The position numbers and the translations under genes were made by a program. From positions 37,494,976-37,558,975 of the forward strand of contig CM055097.1 of the NCBI GenBank assembly GCA_029204225.1: 64,000 bases of DNA, written 5' to 3'. The DNA is from Diphasiastrum complanatum (Eukaryota; Streptophyta; Lycopodiopsida; Lycopodiales; Lycopodiaceae). Shown in pieces: positions 35,301 through 45,963 of this stretch. The number at the start of each line of letters is the position of its first letter. The first letter of the stretch is position 1. The notes under the pieces are model-generated. The model was given only the letters and a program-made list of their open reading frames with translations. It was not told where the DNA came from and ran no database searches.

Positions 35301-35935
35301 CAAGAAGTACTAATCACACATGAATGCCAAAGAAAAGTGGTTTTGCACATGCTTTTCCAGTTGCCAGGGCACTGAAATGGGAGGCAGGGAGGGAAAGGGA
35401 CATAAAGGAAAACCAGCATGCCATAGTCTGAATCCACCTTATACAAAATCTGCTCCAACTATTAAAAACTAGAAAACAAAAATTGCTCCCAAACAGAGAT
35501 TGCTCCGACTACTACAAAGAATAAACGATCGCTCCAAGTATGAAGTGAGACAGCATCACAGACCCACCTTAGCAAAGGAGCTTCCCATCCTGCAACAAAA
35601 ACCCACGAATACTCGTCTGTTCAGAATAATCCACAGACCTCACTCACTCCACACTCCACAGATCTCACTCACTGTCTCATCAACGGATTGAAAAAAAGCT
35701 CCTGGTTATGATTCCCAAGCAAACAGCATGAGAGAAGGGAGAGAAGTTTATGTTACAAGAAGCATGGAATGAAGCAGTAATTAGTACCCATGACATCAGT
35801 GACCAGAATAACAGCCTTGGATGGTGCTGGGGTGGGTGAGTTGATGTACACACTGATGGCTCCCCATGTCTCCACCACTCCTCCGCTGGTATGGTGAGCA
35901 GGAGGGGCTGGCACACAGCATTCCACACTAGCCAT
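28976..35935 (-). CDS. Dienelactone hydrolase family protein (gene A), intact, 7 exons
   Basis: Exons in coding order are 35788-35935, 35568-35589 (22 nt), 32849-32987, 32560-32650, 32329-32418, 31773-31873 and 28976-29113. Together they give 729 nt, 242 residues plus stop. All introns are GT-AG and all phases agree. The product is an alpha/beta hydrolase of the DLH (carboxymethylenebutenolidase-like) family, which hydrolyses lactone or ester bonds; the plant substrate is unknown. Landmarks are VTDVMGWEAPLLRKLADKIA (44-64), VPDYFHGD (72-79), GFCWGAK (129-135; nucleophile Cys131), HPSF (153-156), GAEID (173-177; Asp177) and SHGWTVRY (209-216; His210). Length is normal for plant DLH proteins. 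No signal peptide or membrane segment, so probably cytosolic. The ATG was chosen because it opens MASVECCVP..., follows the GA-rich leader and matches copy B. Intron 2 contains an old copia. No lesion was found. Confidence 0.93.
29300..31772 (-). other. Intron 6 of DLH gene A
   Basis: The full intron spans 29114-31772. It has a (GT)n tract at about 29307-29340 and patches related to the repeated block of copies B/C (about 30430-30520 and 30650-30790). No nested gene is visible. Donor GTTTGTAG and acceptor ATAG are shared with the intron borders of exon 6 in B and C and exon 7 in C. Confidence 0.7.
33700..34950 (-). pseudogene. Ty1/copia relic in intron 2 of DLH gene A
   Basis: The clearest piece (34174-34356, minus) reads TPEEAWSSKTPNIRHFHVFG, CIAYALVPEE and FSGYCRGSEAYT, the copia segment between integrase and reverse transcriptase. 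Sequence at about 34500-34870 aligns with 51.6-51.96 kb and with the copia in copy B's intron 2, including the words AAATAAATAGACAAACAC and CACAATGTGTA. It is in sense orientation with the host gene and is spliced out with a 2580-bp intron. Confidence 0.75.
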
Positions 35936-35944
35936 CTCCCTGAT

Positions 35945-35987
<43 letters not shown>
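35936..35987 (-). promoter_or_regulatory. (GA)n tract in the 5' leader of DLH gene A
   Basis: On the minus strand a (GA)n run of about 35 nt (35953-35987) is followed by a G-run and ATCAGGGAG, then the ATG at 35935. Copy B has the same arrangement. Such tracts are common in plant 5' leaders and can bind GAGA-type factors. A role here is inferred. Confidence 0.55.
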
Positions 35988-35988
<1 letters not shown>

Positions 35989-36103
35989 AATGCTCTCTGG
36001 AGCTCGCTCTCTCTCGCTCCTCCGCTTTGCTTTCAAGGGAGGGGGGGGGGACGATGAGGCTTAATGGGACGGGACCATCCCAAATCCGACCACTCAGATG
36101 GTT

Positions 36104-36176
36104 GCCACGTGGCACACTGCTGACGTGGATCCCTCTTCAACGACCGATTGTGAGAACGTGGCAGAATCTGACGTCT
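36104..36176 (-). promoter_or_regulatory. Cluster of ACGT-core (G-box / TGACG) motifs upstream of DLH gene A
   Basis: The perfect palindrome GCCACGTGGC (G-box) is at 36104-36113, TGACGTGG at 36121-36128, AACGTGGC at 36156-36162 and TGACGTC at 36169-36175. Four ACGT cores within about 70 bp, 170-240 bp above the ATG, fit bZIP-type binding sites of the kind used in stress or light control. The motifs are seen directly; their activity is not known. I saw no clear TATA box. Confidence 0.5.
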
Positions 36177-36419
36177 ATGCGATCCAACGGTGAATGATTT
36201 TTCCAGTCAGATCGTGCCATGAAGACGGGGAAGAAAATGCCTGGATTCATGGAACGCGGTAAGTTTAAGCCCGCTGTCGTTGATTTGCTGAAGAACTCTT
36301 CTTTGCTGCCACTTGCGTTAAAATACACCATTGAGAAGAGGCCCCGTGGCATATGACTCGTGGGTAGCATCCAAGTGCGCGCATGGCAAATGCATGGTGT
36401 CATTAAGCACAAAATGTTC

Positions 36420-37612
36420 CTAATTATTTTTATTTATATTGGATAATTGAGAAAGAAATGATTCTTCAGAAGGTACGTGTAAAAAAAGAAACTAAAAAAA
36501 AAAACGAGCGGGAAAAACTGCACTCATTGAGGCAAGTCCATTTCCTTCATTAAAAACAAAAACTGATTTTAAGTGGGCCAAGAATATGGCATAAAATAAG
36601 AGATGTAATATTCAAAGTCAACTTTAGACTTTTTGGGCCAAGTAGCAATGTTCTAGAAACTTTTTTTGAGTTATTTTCATAAAACCTAAAAATTTTAAAG
36701 CTTCTAGATGTTTTGAGAACTATTTCTCAAAAACGTTCACATGCCTATATAAATCAATGTCAAAATCATATATATAAATCAAAATCTTTATGATGTTGAT
36801 TCTTAATAAATGATGTTGATTCCATTCCTATGCTTTGCTGATTTTTTTAGAGCATTGCATGTAGTGTTAGCTTGTACATTTTTTTGGTACATTGAATTTA
36901 CATACATAAATATATAGGTACTTGGACATTTTGAATGTTCATGGAATCTAGATACATATTTATTTATTTAGCTTTGTACAATGTACATGGGAGGACTTTC
37001 CTCTAGAGTCTCTCGACAATTTAAGAGCACGACATTAGAGGCATTAATCCCAGTTTTTTATTGAATCATTTTTATTATTTAGTATTAAATAGTAAGAAAT
37101 AATATTGCAAAAAATTATTTGAACTTTTGTCCAAAGGAGCTAATGTCATCAAACCTACTTAGAAAAATCTATCATTGGTTTATTAGAGTATTTTAATTAC
37201 TTGGTATTAATAATAAGAAATATCACTCTATAAATCTTATTAAAATTTTGTCCAGAGATGACTTGAAAATATACGTCATCAAGCTTATCAAGCTTACTTA
37301 AAATACCCATATTGAAAAGGTTGTGACCATCTAACTTAGCAACATAAGGGCAAAAAACAACTCTTTTACTACAATGTTGAATGAGAAACCAACTATTGTC
37401 TCATAACCTTCAACCGCAGCCAAAGTAATGGAAGCAACAATGTCCAAGGAACTTTTGACTTTATAATATTAGAGCTTAAAAATACGTTGTAAAGAAGAAT
37501 ATGTATAGTATACTCCAAAATCATGTGAAGATAGAATGCAAATCTAACATTTTATTGCTTTAATGAAGCTTCCTCGAGAAGATCATACAATTGTGAAAAA
37601 AGTAAGAATTCA
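36420..37612. other. AT-rich intergenic DNA upstream of DLH gene A
   Basis: Long A/T-rich stretch with scattered TATATA and AAATTTA words and no reading frame of note. Nothing recognised. Confidence 0.5.
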
Positions 37613-37616
37613 AAAG

Positions 37617-38165
37617 AAAGTGGAACAAGAAATCACATTGAGAAAAACCTTTTGTAGCAAGGAGAGTGTTGAATTTGGGGGTTAGCAACCATACTTATGG
37701 CAAAAAACGATAGGTTGTACTTCAGCAAATATTGATATTGAATGTATCTAAAAACTATCTTAAACTTGATGACTACTACCATGCAACAATGATAATAAGA
37801 AAGTGGAACAAGAAAACGCATTGAGAAAAACCCTTTGTAGCAAGGAGAGTGTTGAATTTGGGGGTTAGCAACCATACTTATGGCCAAAAACGATAGGTTG
37901 TACTTCAGCAAATATTGATATTGAATGTATCTAAAAACTATCTTAAACTTGATGACTACTACTATGCAACAATGATAATAAGAAAGTGGAACAAGGAAAC
38001 ACATTGAGAAAAACCCTTTGTAGCAAGGAGAGTGTTGAATTTGGGGGTTAGCAACCATACTTATGGCCAAAAACGATAGGTTGTACTTCAGCAAATATTG
38101 ATATTGAATGTATCTAAAAACTATCTTAAGCTTGATGACTACTACCATGCAACAATGATAATGAG
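37617..38165. repeat. Three tandem copies of a 183-bp repeat
   Basis: A unit containing GTGGAACAAGAAA, GTAGCAAGGAGAGTGTTGAA and CTTGATGACTACTACCATGC repeats with period 183 (a reference triplet falls at 37621, 37804 and 37987). The copies differ at only a few positions, so the array is young. Because 183 is a multiple of three, a minus-strand frame stays open through all three copies (37633-38148, 171 codons). That frame has no recognisable domain and is probably a by-product. Confidence 0.92.
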
Positions 38166-38399
38166 AATATGAGTAGAAGAAAAGAAGATATTAAGTAGTT
38201 AACAATTTCCACTACTGAGCTATTAATATACCTTATTATTCATCAATATCTTATAGACCCGAAGACGGTTGACATCCTCACATAACAACTATTTTATTTT
38301 CAATTTGATTTGTAGATGGTGTTAGGAGTCAAGTCAATGCATCTTTGAATATGGTGACCTAGAAGATCACAAGTAGCTTTGTCGTGCAAATTTAAAATT

Positions 38400-39120
38400 T
38401 AAAATAAAATAGAATCAAAATTTAAAATTTTAAGATATTGCAATTCAAATCGATTTTCATTATAGTGCATTTTGCAATGCAGACTTACCTAGAAGAGGCA
38501 ATTCAACATTGATTCTTACAAGGTCTTACTAGGTACACCTTGACCATGAGCTTCACACGCTCTCCATCATTGGGAGAATGGTCAAGTTATCTTACATAAT
38601 AGGGAGAAGTAGTGACAATTTATCCAACCACATGGGTAGTAAAACTAGTAGATCAATGTAGATTGATGGCTAGTCCAGCTACCACAAAAGCCAACTGGAA
38701 AAAAAAAAACTGAATCAAAACATCCAAGCTATTGAAAGTGAGTGATAATTAAGGAGAACATAAGAATAGAAGCCTTAGCTATTGTCGATTGCTTAAACTC
38801 AAATATAGATCATTCAAGTGATAGCTCATAGCCACAATCCGACATTGCCGATGAAGATGAAGTTATGAGTAACACAAATGAAGATGTGGTTTATGAACGC
38901 AATGATCGCATCCTAGAACTTCCACATGTTATTGAACAAATCCAATGGCTACCGCATGATCCATTAGTAGGTATTAGTGTGTCAGATGAGATTGAAGTAA
39001 GTCAAGTGATTACACTTCAAAAAGGATGAGAGTATATGGATGAAAATACTTTATATTACCTAAATCCTGAGTAGTATCATCCACGAATCTGACCAAGGAC
39101 CCAATTGTAAGGATTGCCTA
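38400..39120 (+). pseudogene. Ty3/gypsy fragment (protease end and following region)
   Basis: A broken frame reads VLLGTP at about 38523, then after a gap EALAIVDCLNSN (about 38773-38805) and LPHVIEQIQWLPHDPLVGIS (about 38926-38985). It resembles the fragment at 27.9-28.4 kb. Many stops. The family assignment rests mainly on the LLGxPW-type motif and so is moderate. Confidence 0.45.
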
Positions 39121-39133
39121 GTGAAGATCCGAC

Positions 39134-39929
39134 TAGATCCTGTTGCAAACAACTAAAAGGACACCTGTGGAACAAAACCACCCAACCAACATGAAATGGC
39201 TAGTCAATACCCTAACCACTTCACTCTCGTGCCATGGTGAATGAATGCAAGAGAGGAGGGGCTCCTGGCTACAAGAATCAGAAATCCAATAGGTAGATGG
39301 GCGAATTTCCACTAGTATATATTCTTTCCCATGAGGAGAGAATATTCCTCTTAGGATTCACATGCAACCTGGAATATCAATTGACCTCCTTTGCTTGCAT
39401 TATAGCAGTCAAACACCATGCAAGTGCTCCTATGTCCAAATATAGGTCTGGCCAAGACCAGAGTGACGAGGCGTAACTAATAACCACATACACTGTGAGT
39501 TACCGGCTATCCATGTCAAGAATTATTCCGAATCCCACATACTGGACATGGATGTCACACCAATCTCACTCGCTCAACGTAGAAAACATACATTCTACCT
39601 AAAACGTCCCCCAAGACACCAACCGAGATAGAGCTCCGAGAATACCAACGGAGAATGCAATAGATGGAACTCTCCCAACCAAACCTAGATCCAATACTGA
39701 TCTAGCCTCCGAGCAATCTACGAGATAGGAAAATCACAAGAGAAACGTTTCACTGTCCCACATCACAACGGCCGCAAGACTCTCCATGATTCTCATGGAC
39801 ACGGGTGAGAGTATATATAGAGCGTAGAACCCACCCCGCCTGCCCATGCCCTGAATCCACATGGAAGCACTCTACTGATCATGCCAATCTCCCATGCATG
39901 TCTACTGCATGTGGGTATCCCTAACCCAT
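39134..39929 (+). mobile_element. Probable gypsy 3' LTR
   Basis: About 800 bp running from TGTTGCAAACAAC to CCCTAACCCA, TG...CA ends. There is a strong TATA-like GTATATATAGAG at about 39810, placed as expected for an LTR promoter. It follows a gypsy fragment in the same orientation. No second LTR copy is in the window to confirm the limits. Confidence 0.4.
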
Positions 39930-41195
39930 AGAAGTGTCGTTAGACAAGATAAATGCATCATCTACATAAAGAGCTATATGAACTGAATTGGTGCATATAT
40001 GCTTCGCATAAACAATACAGTCAGCTGAATTGTTTGCAAATCCCAATTGAGTGAGATAAGAGGTGATTTTATCGAACCATGCTCTTGTGGCCTGTTTCAG
40101 ACCGTAGATTGCTTTGTGCAGCTTACACACTTTGTGCTCTTGGCCTTGACTTCGAATCCTTTCGGTTGGAAGGTATACAACTCTTCCTTGACATTGTCGT
40201 TGAGAAATGCTGTCTTGACATCCATTTGGTGCATTTCGAGGTCTTCTGCGACTGCTCACACAATCAGAGCAATAACTCTCTTGTGAGTGGGGAAGTCGAC
40301 CAGTGTCCAGGTCTGGTTCTTCAAAAGTGAGTTGTGCTCGCTTTCCATAGCTTCTTGCCACTTCATAGCATCCTTGGAGTTAATTGCTTCGGCTAGGCTC
40401 TCTAGTTCTTCTTATGAAGTCCGGAATGATTGAGGTGTATACCTCTCAGGAACTGTCCGAGTTCGTGAGGATCTGCGGACGTTTGGTTGACCAAGATGCG
40501 ATGATGCTTCTTCTTGAATTTCTCCAGATTTATTCGAGCTAGCTTGGTCTGGTCTGATGACAGGTACTGTCGGCTACCCGACTTCTGTAGCTGTAGCTGC
40601 AGGTTTTGTAGAAGAAACATTATCGTTGACAGATTCCATGCTACGTAAAATAGGATGAAATGACATAGCATCGTTTATCGATGGTTGTTTGAAATCATAG
40701 TATGTATGTTCTTGAAATATTACATCCCTAGACACAAATACTACATTGGTGGATGGATCATAAACTTTGTAAGCTTTATGTTCATCAGGATAGCCAATGA
40801 AAATACATTTATTTGTCCTATGATTCAGCTTCTTCCTAAGTTGTTTAGGAATGTGAACAAAACATATACAACCAAAGATTTTTAAATGGCTGACACTAGG
40901 CTTGTGTCCATGCCAAACTTCATAAGGAGTTTTGTTGTTGACGGCTTTGGTGCTAGATCTGTTCTGTAAGTAACAGGCTGTGGCAGTAGCTTCTGCCCAG
41001 AACTTCGTAGGTAGGTGCGCTTGATGTAGCATGGATCTGGCTGAGTTGAGAAGAGTTCGATTCTCTTCCTTTCTGCAATCTCGTTCTGTTGAGGTGAATA
41101 GGAAGTGGTGAACTGTCTTCTAATACCATGTTCAGCCACGTAGTCTATGGTGTTGAACCCTCCCAGGCCAGAACCAACCTTAATGGCACTTTTGC
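39921..41195 (-). pseudogene. Ty1/copia integrase-reverse transcriptase, minus strand, broken
   Basis: In minus-strand order: integrase end HGIRRQFTTSYSPQQNEIAE (about 41130-41070), LPTKFWAEA and NNKTPYEVWHGHKPSVSHLK, then FGCICFVHIPKQLRKK, KCIFIGYPDEHKAYKVYDPS and FVSRDVIFQEH (to about 40690). A broken connector follows, then RT pieces VCKLHKAIYGLKQATRAWF (about 40130-40070) and the catalytic LYVDDAFILS (about 39965-39935). At least two frameshifts separate these parts. RNase H and LTRs are missing. It meets a plus-strand gypsy gag head to head at about 41195. Confidence 0.88.
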
Positions 41196-42300
41196 TACCC
41201 ACGGTGCTCATTTTGAGAGACGTACACCCAAGTTAGATCTACCAAAGTTTGACGATAGTTCGGACCCTTAAAGATTTTTGCAAATCTTTGAGAATGCATG
41301 TGATGTTATGGCGAAACATCTCTCGCTGCTATGGTCCAACTGTTTTCGATGACCATGATCGCTAAAGCACGTGATTGGTTTTTCAACCTTGATCGTGAAG
41401 AGAAGACATACTGGTCAATTTTGAAAGAGTCCTTTATCAAGCGTTTTAAGCCCTTTCGCTTGATAGAGAGTCCTTTTGTCAAATTGAGTAACATCAAGAT
41501 GGCAAAAGATGAACGTGTACGAGGCTATATCGAGCGTTTCAAATGCCTCAAAAGTCAAGTACAAGAACAACCCTCCGAACAAATGCTCATCATCTGGTTT
41601 TTAGTCGGCCTTCCAAGATGGATCAGACGTGAGCTTAAATCCAATGATGAATACACAAGTCTAAAGTTAGCTATGTTTGATGCCATCAAGGAAGAAGACG
41701 AAGGATCAGATGTTGACGAATCCAGGGAACGAAGAGCACCACATGCTCTTGTCCATGAGTCGAAGCCGATCGAGGATGCCCGAGATCAACTTTTGAAATC
41801 CCAGTTAAAGTTGCTTAACAAGCAACATCAACTACTTATGGAAAAACTCACGAATGAGTTTCAAACTACCCTGAAGTCTATCCACAACAGTATGTCTGGT
41901 CAGCCAAACCGTGCACAGGAACCTTATAGATGAAAAACAATAAGGTGCCCACACTGCCGGGCTACGCATCATGTTGATGCTTGTCCTTCATATCAGCCTA
42001 TCCAAGCACATGCCATCCAACGATATGAAGAACAACCGTCTCAATTTGGACATTCCTTGCATTATCATGAATACCCACCAGAAAGTCCAGGACCTTTAGC
42101 GATATAAGATGGCTATGCCATTACACAAGGGCAATTGAACAACAAATGTTTCATCTGTGGTGAAACCGGCCACTTCATGGTTGATTGTCCAATCAAGACC
42201 AAGTACCGCGTCGAGTGTCCTGACTGTGTCAGAAAACACAGTTTCAAAGACTGTCCGAAACAACCAAGTAGGATCCTACCTACCCGCCACGTCAGTTATG
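41196..42300 (+). pseudogene. Ty3/gypsy gag with two zinc knuckles, interrupted
   Basis: The lead-in reads KLDLPKFDDSSDP and a stop. From 41331 an open frame of 200 codons carries the gag core (ARDWFFNLDREE, LKESFIKRF, RGYIERFKCLKSQVQEQ, LVGLPRWIRREL) and a Gln/Leu-rich coiled-coil-like stretch (LLNKQHQLLMEKLTNEFQ). After TGA at 41931-41933 it continues in frame with CPHCRAYHHVDACP and, beyond a further stop, CFICGETGHFMVDC followed by CPDCVRKHSFKDC. Gag would form the particle and its Cys-His boxes bind element RNA. The stops make it non-functional unless suppressed. Confidence 0.85.
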
Positions 42301-43264
42301 ACTCCCGATAAGATCCTCACGACAACATCACACGAGTACCATAGCAACCAACCGTTCAATCTGCTGCTCACTCGAGAGGTTTCTTGCAAACTTCTACATT
42401 ACCACACAATTCACCAGATCCATAATCGCCATATGAAATGAGTTATTGCAAGACGTAGAGGAAACCGATATTCCGTCATTTGCTACTATTCCCAAACAAG
42501 AGCACCCTCCCCAGGGAATTGACATTTTCTCCCCTCTCCTGCAACCTCAGTTCTATATGACGATCTAATTTATGATAAGATTTTCACTGTCTGATTACCA
42601 CGAACCAACTTTGAAAAATCAAAAATCTAAACAGAGGTTTATTTATGAATCTCATGATCCAAAGGATACTAATGGGAATAGTACCTTCTTCTTCTTCTCT
42701 GCTTTTTACGCTATATCTTACAACATCTGTTATCAATGATGATAGATTCAATGTCACCAAACCTGTCTTGTTTTTGACAAGGGCATATCAGAGTAAGTCT
42801 CATTACTCTACAAAACAAATGGAATATTGCAATTGTCAAGGTAAATTATCAATGTTGATGGATGCAAGTTTTGTTCGACAAGTGCTATACAGTTTGTTTA
42901 TTTCCTTGTTCCTCTTCATTCCTAGTGTGTATTTGATTTTTGCATGAGAAATAGCTACCACACGAGAGTCTTCCATAGAGCATCTCAAGAACACATTTTC
43001 ATTTATCTCTCCATCTTCAGATCACCTTGTACAATAGTTTAGGATTTTTGAGCATATTCCAAATCTGCGAAATCCATGTCAAGTTAGAGTTGATTCCTGT
43101 ATATTCCTTTTCGAGTCAACTATAGCAAGATCAAAACAAATTTAGTTAAAATTTGTTCAATCTTTCGTCCAGTCACATGTTCAACGTGTTTTCAACTACG
43201 TGTTCCAATGCTGATCCAATCTTGAGCATGAATAGTTACCAGCAACAACATCCCCACCAACAGA
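42301..43264. other. Probable continuation of the gypsy interior, decayed
   Basis: No frame matches a protease or polymerase domain. Short frames at 42645-42947 and elsewhere are rich in Ser, Phe and Leu and unlike known retroelement proteins. Position after gag suggests decayed element interior, but this is inference. Confidence 0.35.
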
Positions 43265-43293
43265 TTTTTTTTTTTTTTTTTTTTGGGGGGGGG
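43265..43293. repeat. T20-G9 homopolymer junction
   Basis: Twenty T residues (43265-43284) run directly into nine G residues (43285-43293). It sits just before an open frame starting at 43293. It may be a replication- or assembly-sensitive site. Confidence 0.9.
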
Positions 43294-44100
43294 TGGATAT
43301 GCAGGCATCCACTAGAGCAGCCACATTGCCAGCAACACCATCAACAAATCGACAGCCAAGGTCACGAATCAGAGAGGATAAAGAAAAGGCTAAGCAAGCA
43401 GATGGGCAATCCAAAGTGACTCAATCAAAAGAAGTATCCCAATCACGACGAAGATCCTTCAGAAAAGGAAAACACAAGCATTGGAGAATCAGTCTCCTTC
43501 TTCAACTAGCCTCTTGTCATACATCTGCACCCATTCTCATGCCTATCGCCCACACCATCTACCATTGTCACTACTACCACCACCCTTCCTTCCATCTGTT
43601 TGTTTATCATCAGTTCACTGTTCTTCTGAGAAATCTCCAGTTTTTTTTAGTCTTACCGAAGCGGCTAAAAGATCATTGCAAGTGTCTTGCGGAGACCAAC
43701 TACCACCTACATTTGTTATTGAGCCGGAAAAGATTTAAGAAGCAGGCGAAGCAGCTAGAAGAAATAAAGAGGAAGATCCAAGAAGTTGAGAAGGAAAGGA
43801 CAAACTTAAGCAACAATTGAGTCAGATCGATCTGGATCAAAAGAAACTCTCTGGAGCAATGATAGTTGAATCTTCTCTTATGAAGCCCAAAGAGATCCAA
43901 AAGTAATGGATCAAAAGAAAGAGCTGCAGAAAAAGAAAGATGAAGACAACCGTGAACTTGCAAAATAAAGTGAGCTCCTCACCCAGCGAGTGCTCGGCAT
44001 TGCAAGGGTCCAAGGCTGCAACTGTAGAACTATTAGTTCTTTCACCCACTCACCAAGCCTTCATCATGTTTCCTTACCGTTACCAAACCGTCCATCCAAA
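43293..44100 (+). pseudogene. Possible gag-like remnant with a coiled coil
   Basis: The frame at 43293-43820 opens with a Lys/Arg/Gln-rich stretch, passes through a Ser/His-rich middle and ends with a Lys/Glu heptad-like segment (KKQAKQLEEIKRKIQEVEKE). After a stop, another frame continues with KKELQKKKDEDNRELAK. This charge pattern is common in plant gypsy gag proteins upstream of the particle domain. No zinc knuckle or other diagnostic motif is present, so the call is weak. Confidence 0.3.
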
Positions 44101-45756
44101 TCTGTTCCTACCAACAATTTTTTGATGATGAGTCCATCCCCTTGAGACTGATAATCGAAGTTTGTGCAACCTGCAGATCGAAGGTTTTCCTTAAGACTGG
44201 GACTTTGACTGAGTGAAGAACTGCAGAAATGCCTAGAAACAAAATGGAGGATACAAACCTCTCAGAAGTTAGTACCTGCCAAGAAACCAGAGATGAAACC
44301 GTCAATGGCAAATACAAGTGATAAAAGAGAAGACACGTGGGAAGGACTCAGGCATGCAAGTTGTGAAGCTGTTGGGAGCTCTCCAATTTTGAGAATGTCA
44401 ACCACCTATAGCAATAAGACATTCTGATCAAATTGCGGCAATTTGTGAAAAACAATTTTTGTGATAAAGACTGGCGACAATAAGCACTTGGTCTTATGCA
44501 AACGAACGAGGATCTACGCTTTTCCAAGCGCCGATCGAAGATGCCAATGTGGAAGCGGAGCGACATCGTCCAATATGAGTTGCAGTGGGTCCTGCAACAC
44601 ATTAGGGGTGATGATGTTGGCTGATTCTGACAAATCCCCAAGATACTTGGATAGAGCTACCCAAGAGCACCCCTCACCTTAGACCGAGGAGGTCTCTGAG
44701 AAGATGAGACAAACGAAGACTGAGAGCCGAGAAATGCTAGTTAGGAATGACAAGCAAGAACTATGTAAGCCTCATGGTGAATCTCGAAAGATGGAATGAC
44801 CATGTAGGAACTAGTATTTCTAGGCAAAGTAATAATGCAAGTAGACCCCTCTTAAAGAAACTAGAGTGAGCCACCTTTTGATGGCGACCTCTAGTGGAGA
44901 GCATTATTTCACTTGTAATTTGTGTAATGTGGAAATGCCACCTAAGGAGCTCTCTTACTTATTTAAGAGACTCCCTCTTTGAAAAGAGGAGCTTTTTGTG
45001 TATTGTATCTACTCCATGCTGAAATGAGAAGAGCCTTCACGATTTTGGTGCATCAATTGAGTTCCTTGATCATGCTTGTTTTTTGAGTAATGCATTCATG
45101 ATCTTGCCCTTCCATCCTTTGTGTGTGGTTGTGGATCGTAGAGTGGATTAGATTTCCTGCTTTCCTAGAGTGGATTAGTTTTCTTTTCTTGTTTGTGGAT
45201 TAATGTAGGAATCAGCATTCAGGTAAACTAAATAGGCTAGAAATATGTGGCATAAATCTTGCATATCCTCTAACATTCTAGTTCTTGATGTTCTTGGGAT
45301 GTCCAAGAATCAAAAGATTCTTGGACTTCGAAAATGTTGTAGGTTAGTTTCTTGTTTAAGTTTTGTGGATTAATGTAGGTGTAGCTTAGTTTTAGAGTGG
45401 TTAGGATCTGTTTGTAACTCGTTTTTTTGAGTAGGTAGCTGTAGAAACTGTTGAATGTTCATTTGGGCTACATGCTGATCTGTAAATGAATGTTCATGGC
45501 TTGCATCTTTGTTTGAGTGTGAGTGCTTTCAAGAGAGAACGACCTTGAGTGTCCTTTGACAGGAAGGACAAAATAATACAATGATAATCAGTCCCCTTTG
45601 CCTGAGCTTGGGCTCTGAAACAAGAAGATAATCTAAACAAGTGCCCACAGTTTATGCTGACAGGCAGAGCACAAACTCAACCTGTAAGCAAGAAGAAGTA
45701 AGTAGAAAACCAATAAACAGATCCTCCCAAGCAGAGGATCTGTCAACAAGGTCATA
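44101..45756. other. Unresolved retroelement-like DNA
   Basis: About 44880-45060 has the look of an LTR promoter region (CTTACTTATTTAAGAGACTCCC followed by a GTGTATTGTATCTACTCC stretch). I cannot find its ends or a partner. No coding sequence recognised. Confidence 0.3.
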
Positions 45757-45963
45757 GCTCTTCATGTATTCCTCTTGCCTATATCCGTCACACGTACATG
45801 CACTACTCCATATGTCTAAATTAGAGTGTTTGGCAAGGTCATTAGTCACAAACAGGCCTCGACGTGGAATAAAATCTAGGTGTGACTAATAATCTCGAAC
45901 ACTGGAGGGCCGGTCTACCATATTAGGACTATTCCATGTCCTTAGCTGAATATGGCCATAACA
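45757..45963 (-). mobile_element. LTR-1, minus orientation, inserted in a copia relic
   Basis: Reverse complement starts TGTTATGGCCATATTCAGC at 45963 and aligns with the LTRs at 2395-2628 and 25813-26100. On its high-coordinate side, copia pre-integrase sequence begins immediately, so it landed inside or cut that copia. It is shorter than the other two copies at its far end. No polypurine tract or primer site adjoins it. Confidence 0.75.

Noticed and set aside
35680-36115. Longer upstream extension of the DLH gene A frame
   Set aside because: The extension is an Arg-Glu repeat from the (GA)n leader. The ATG at 35935 matches copy B's start and the family's usual N-terminus.
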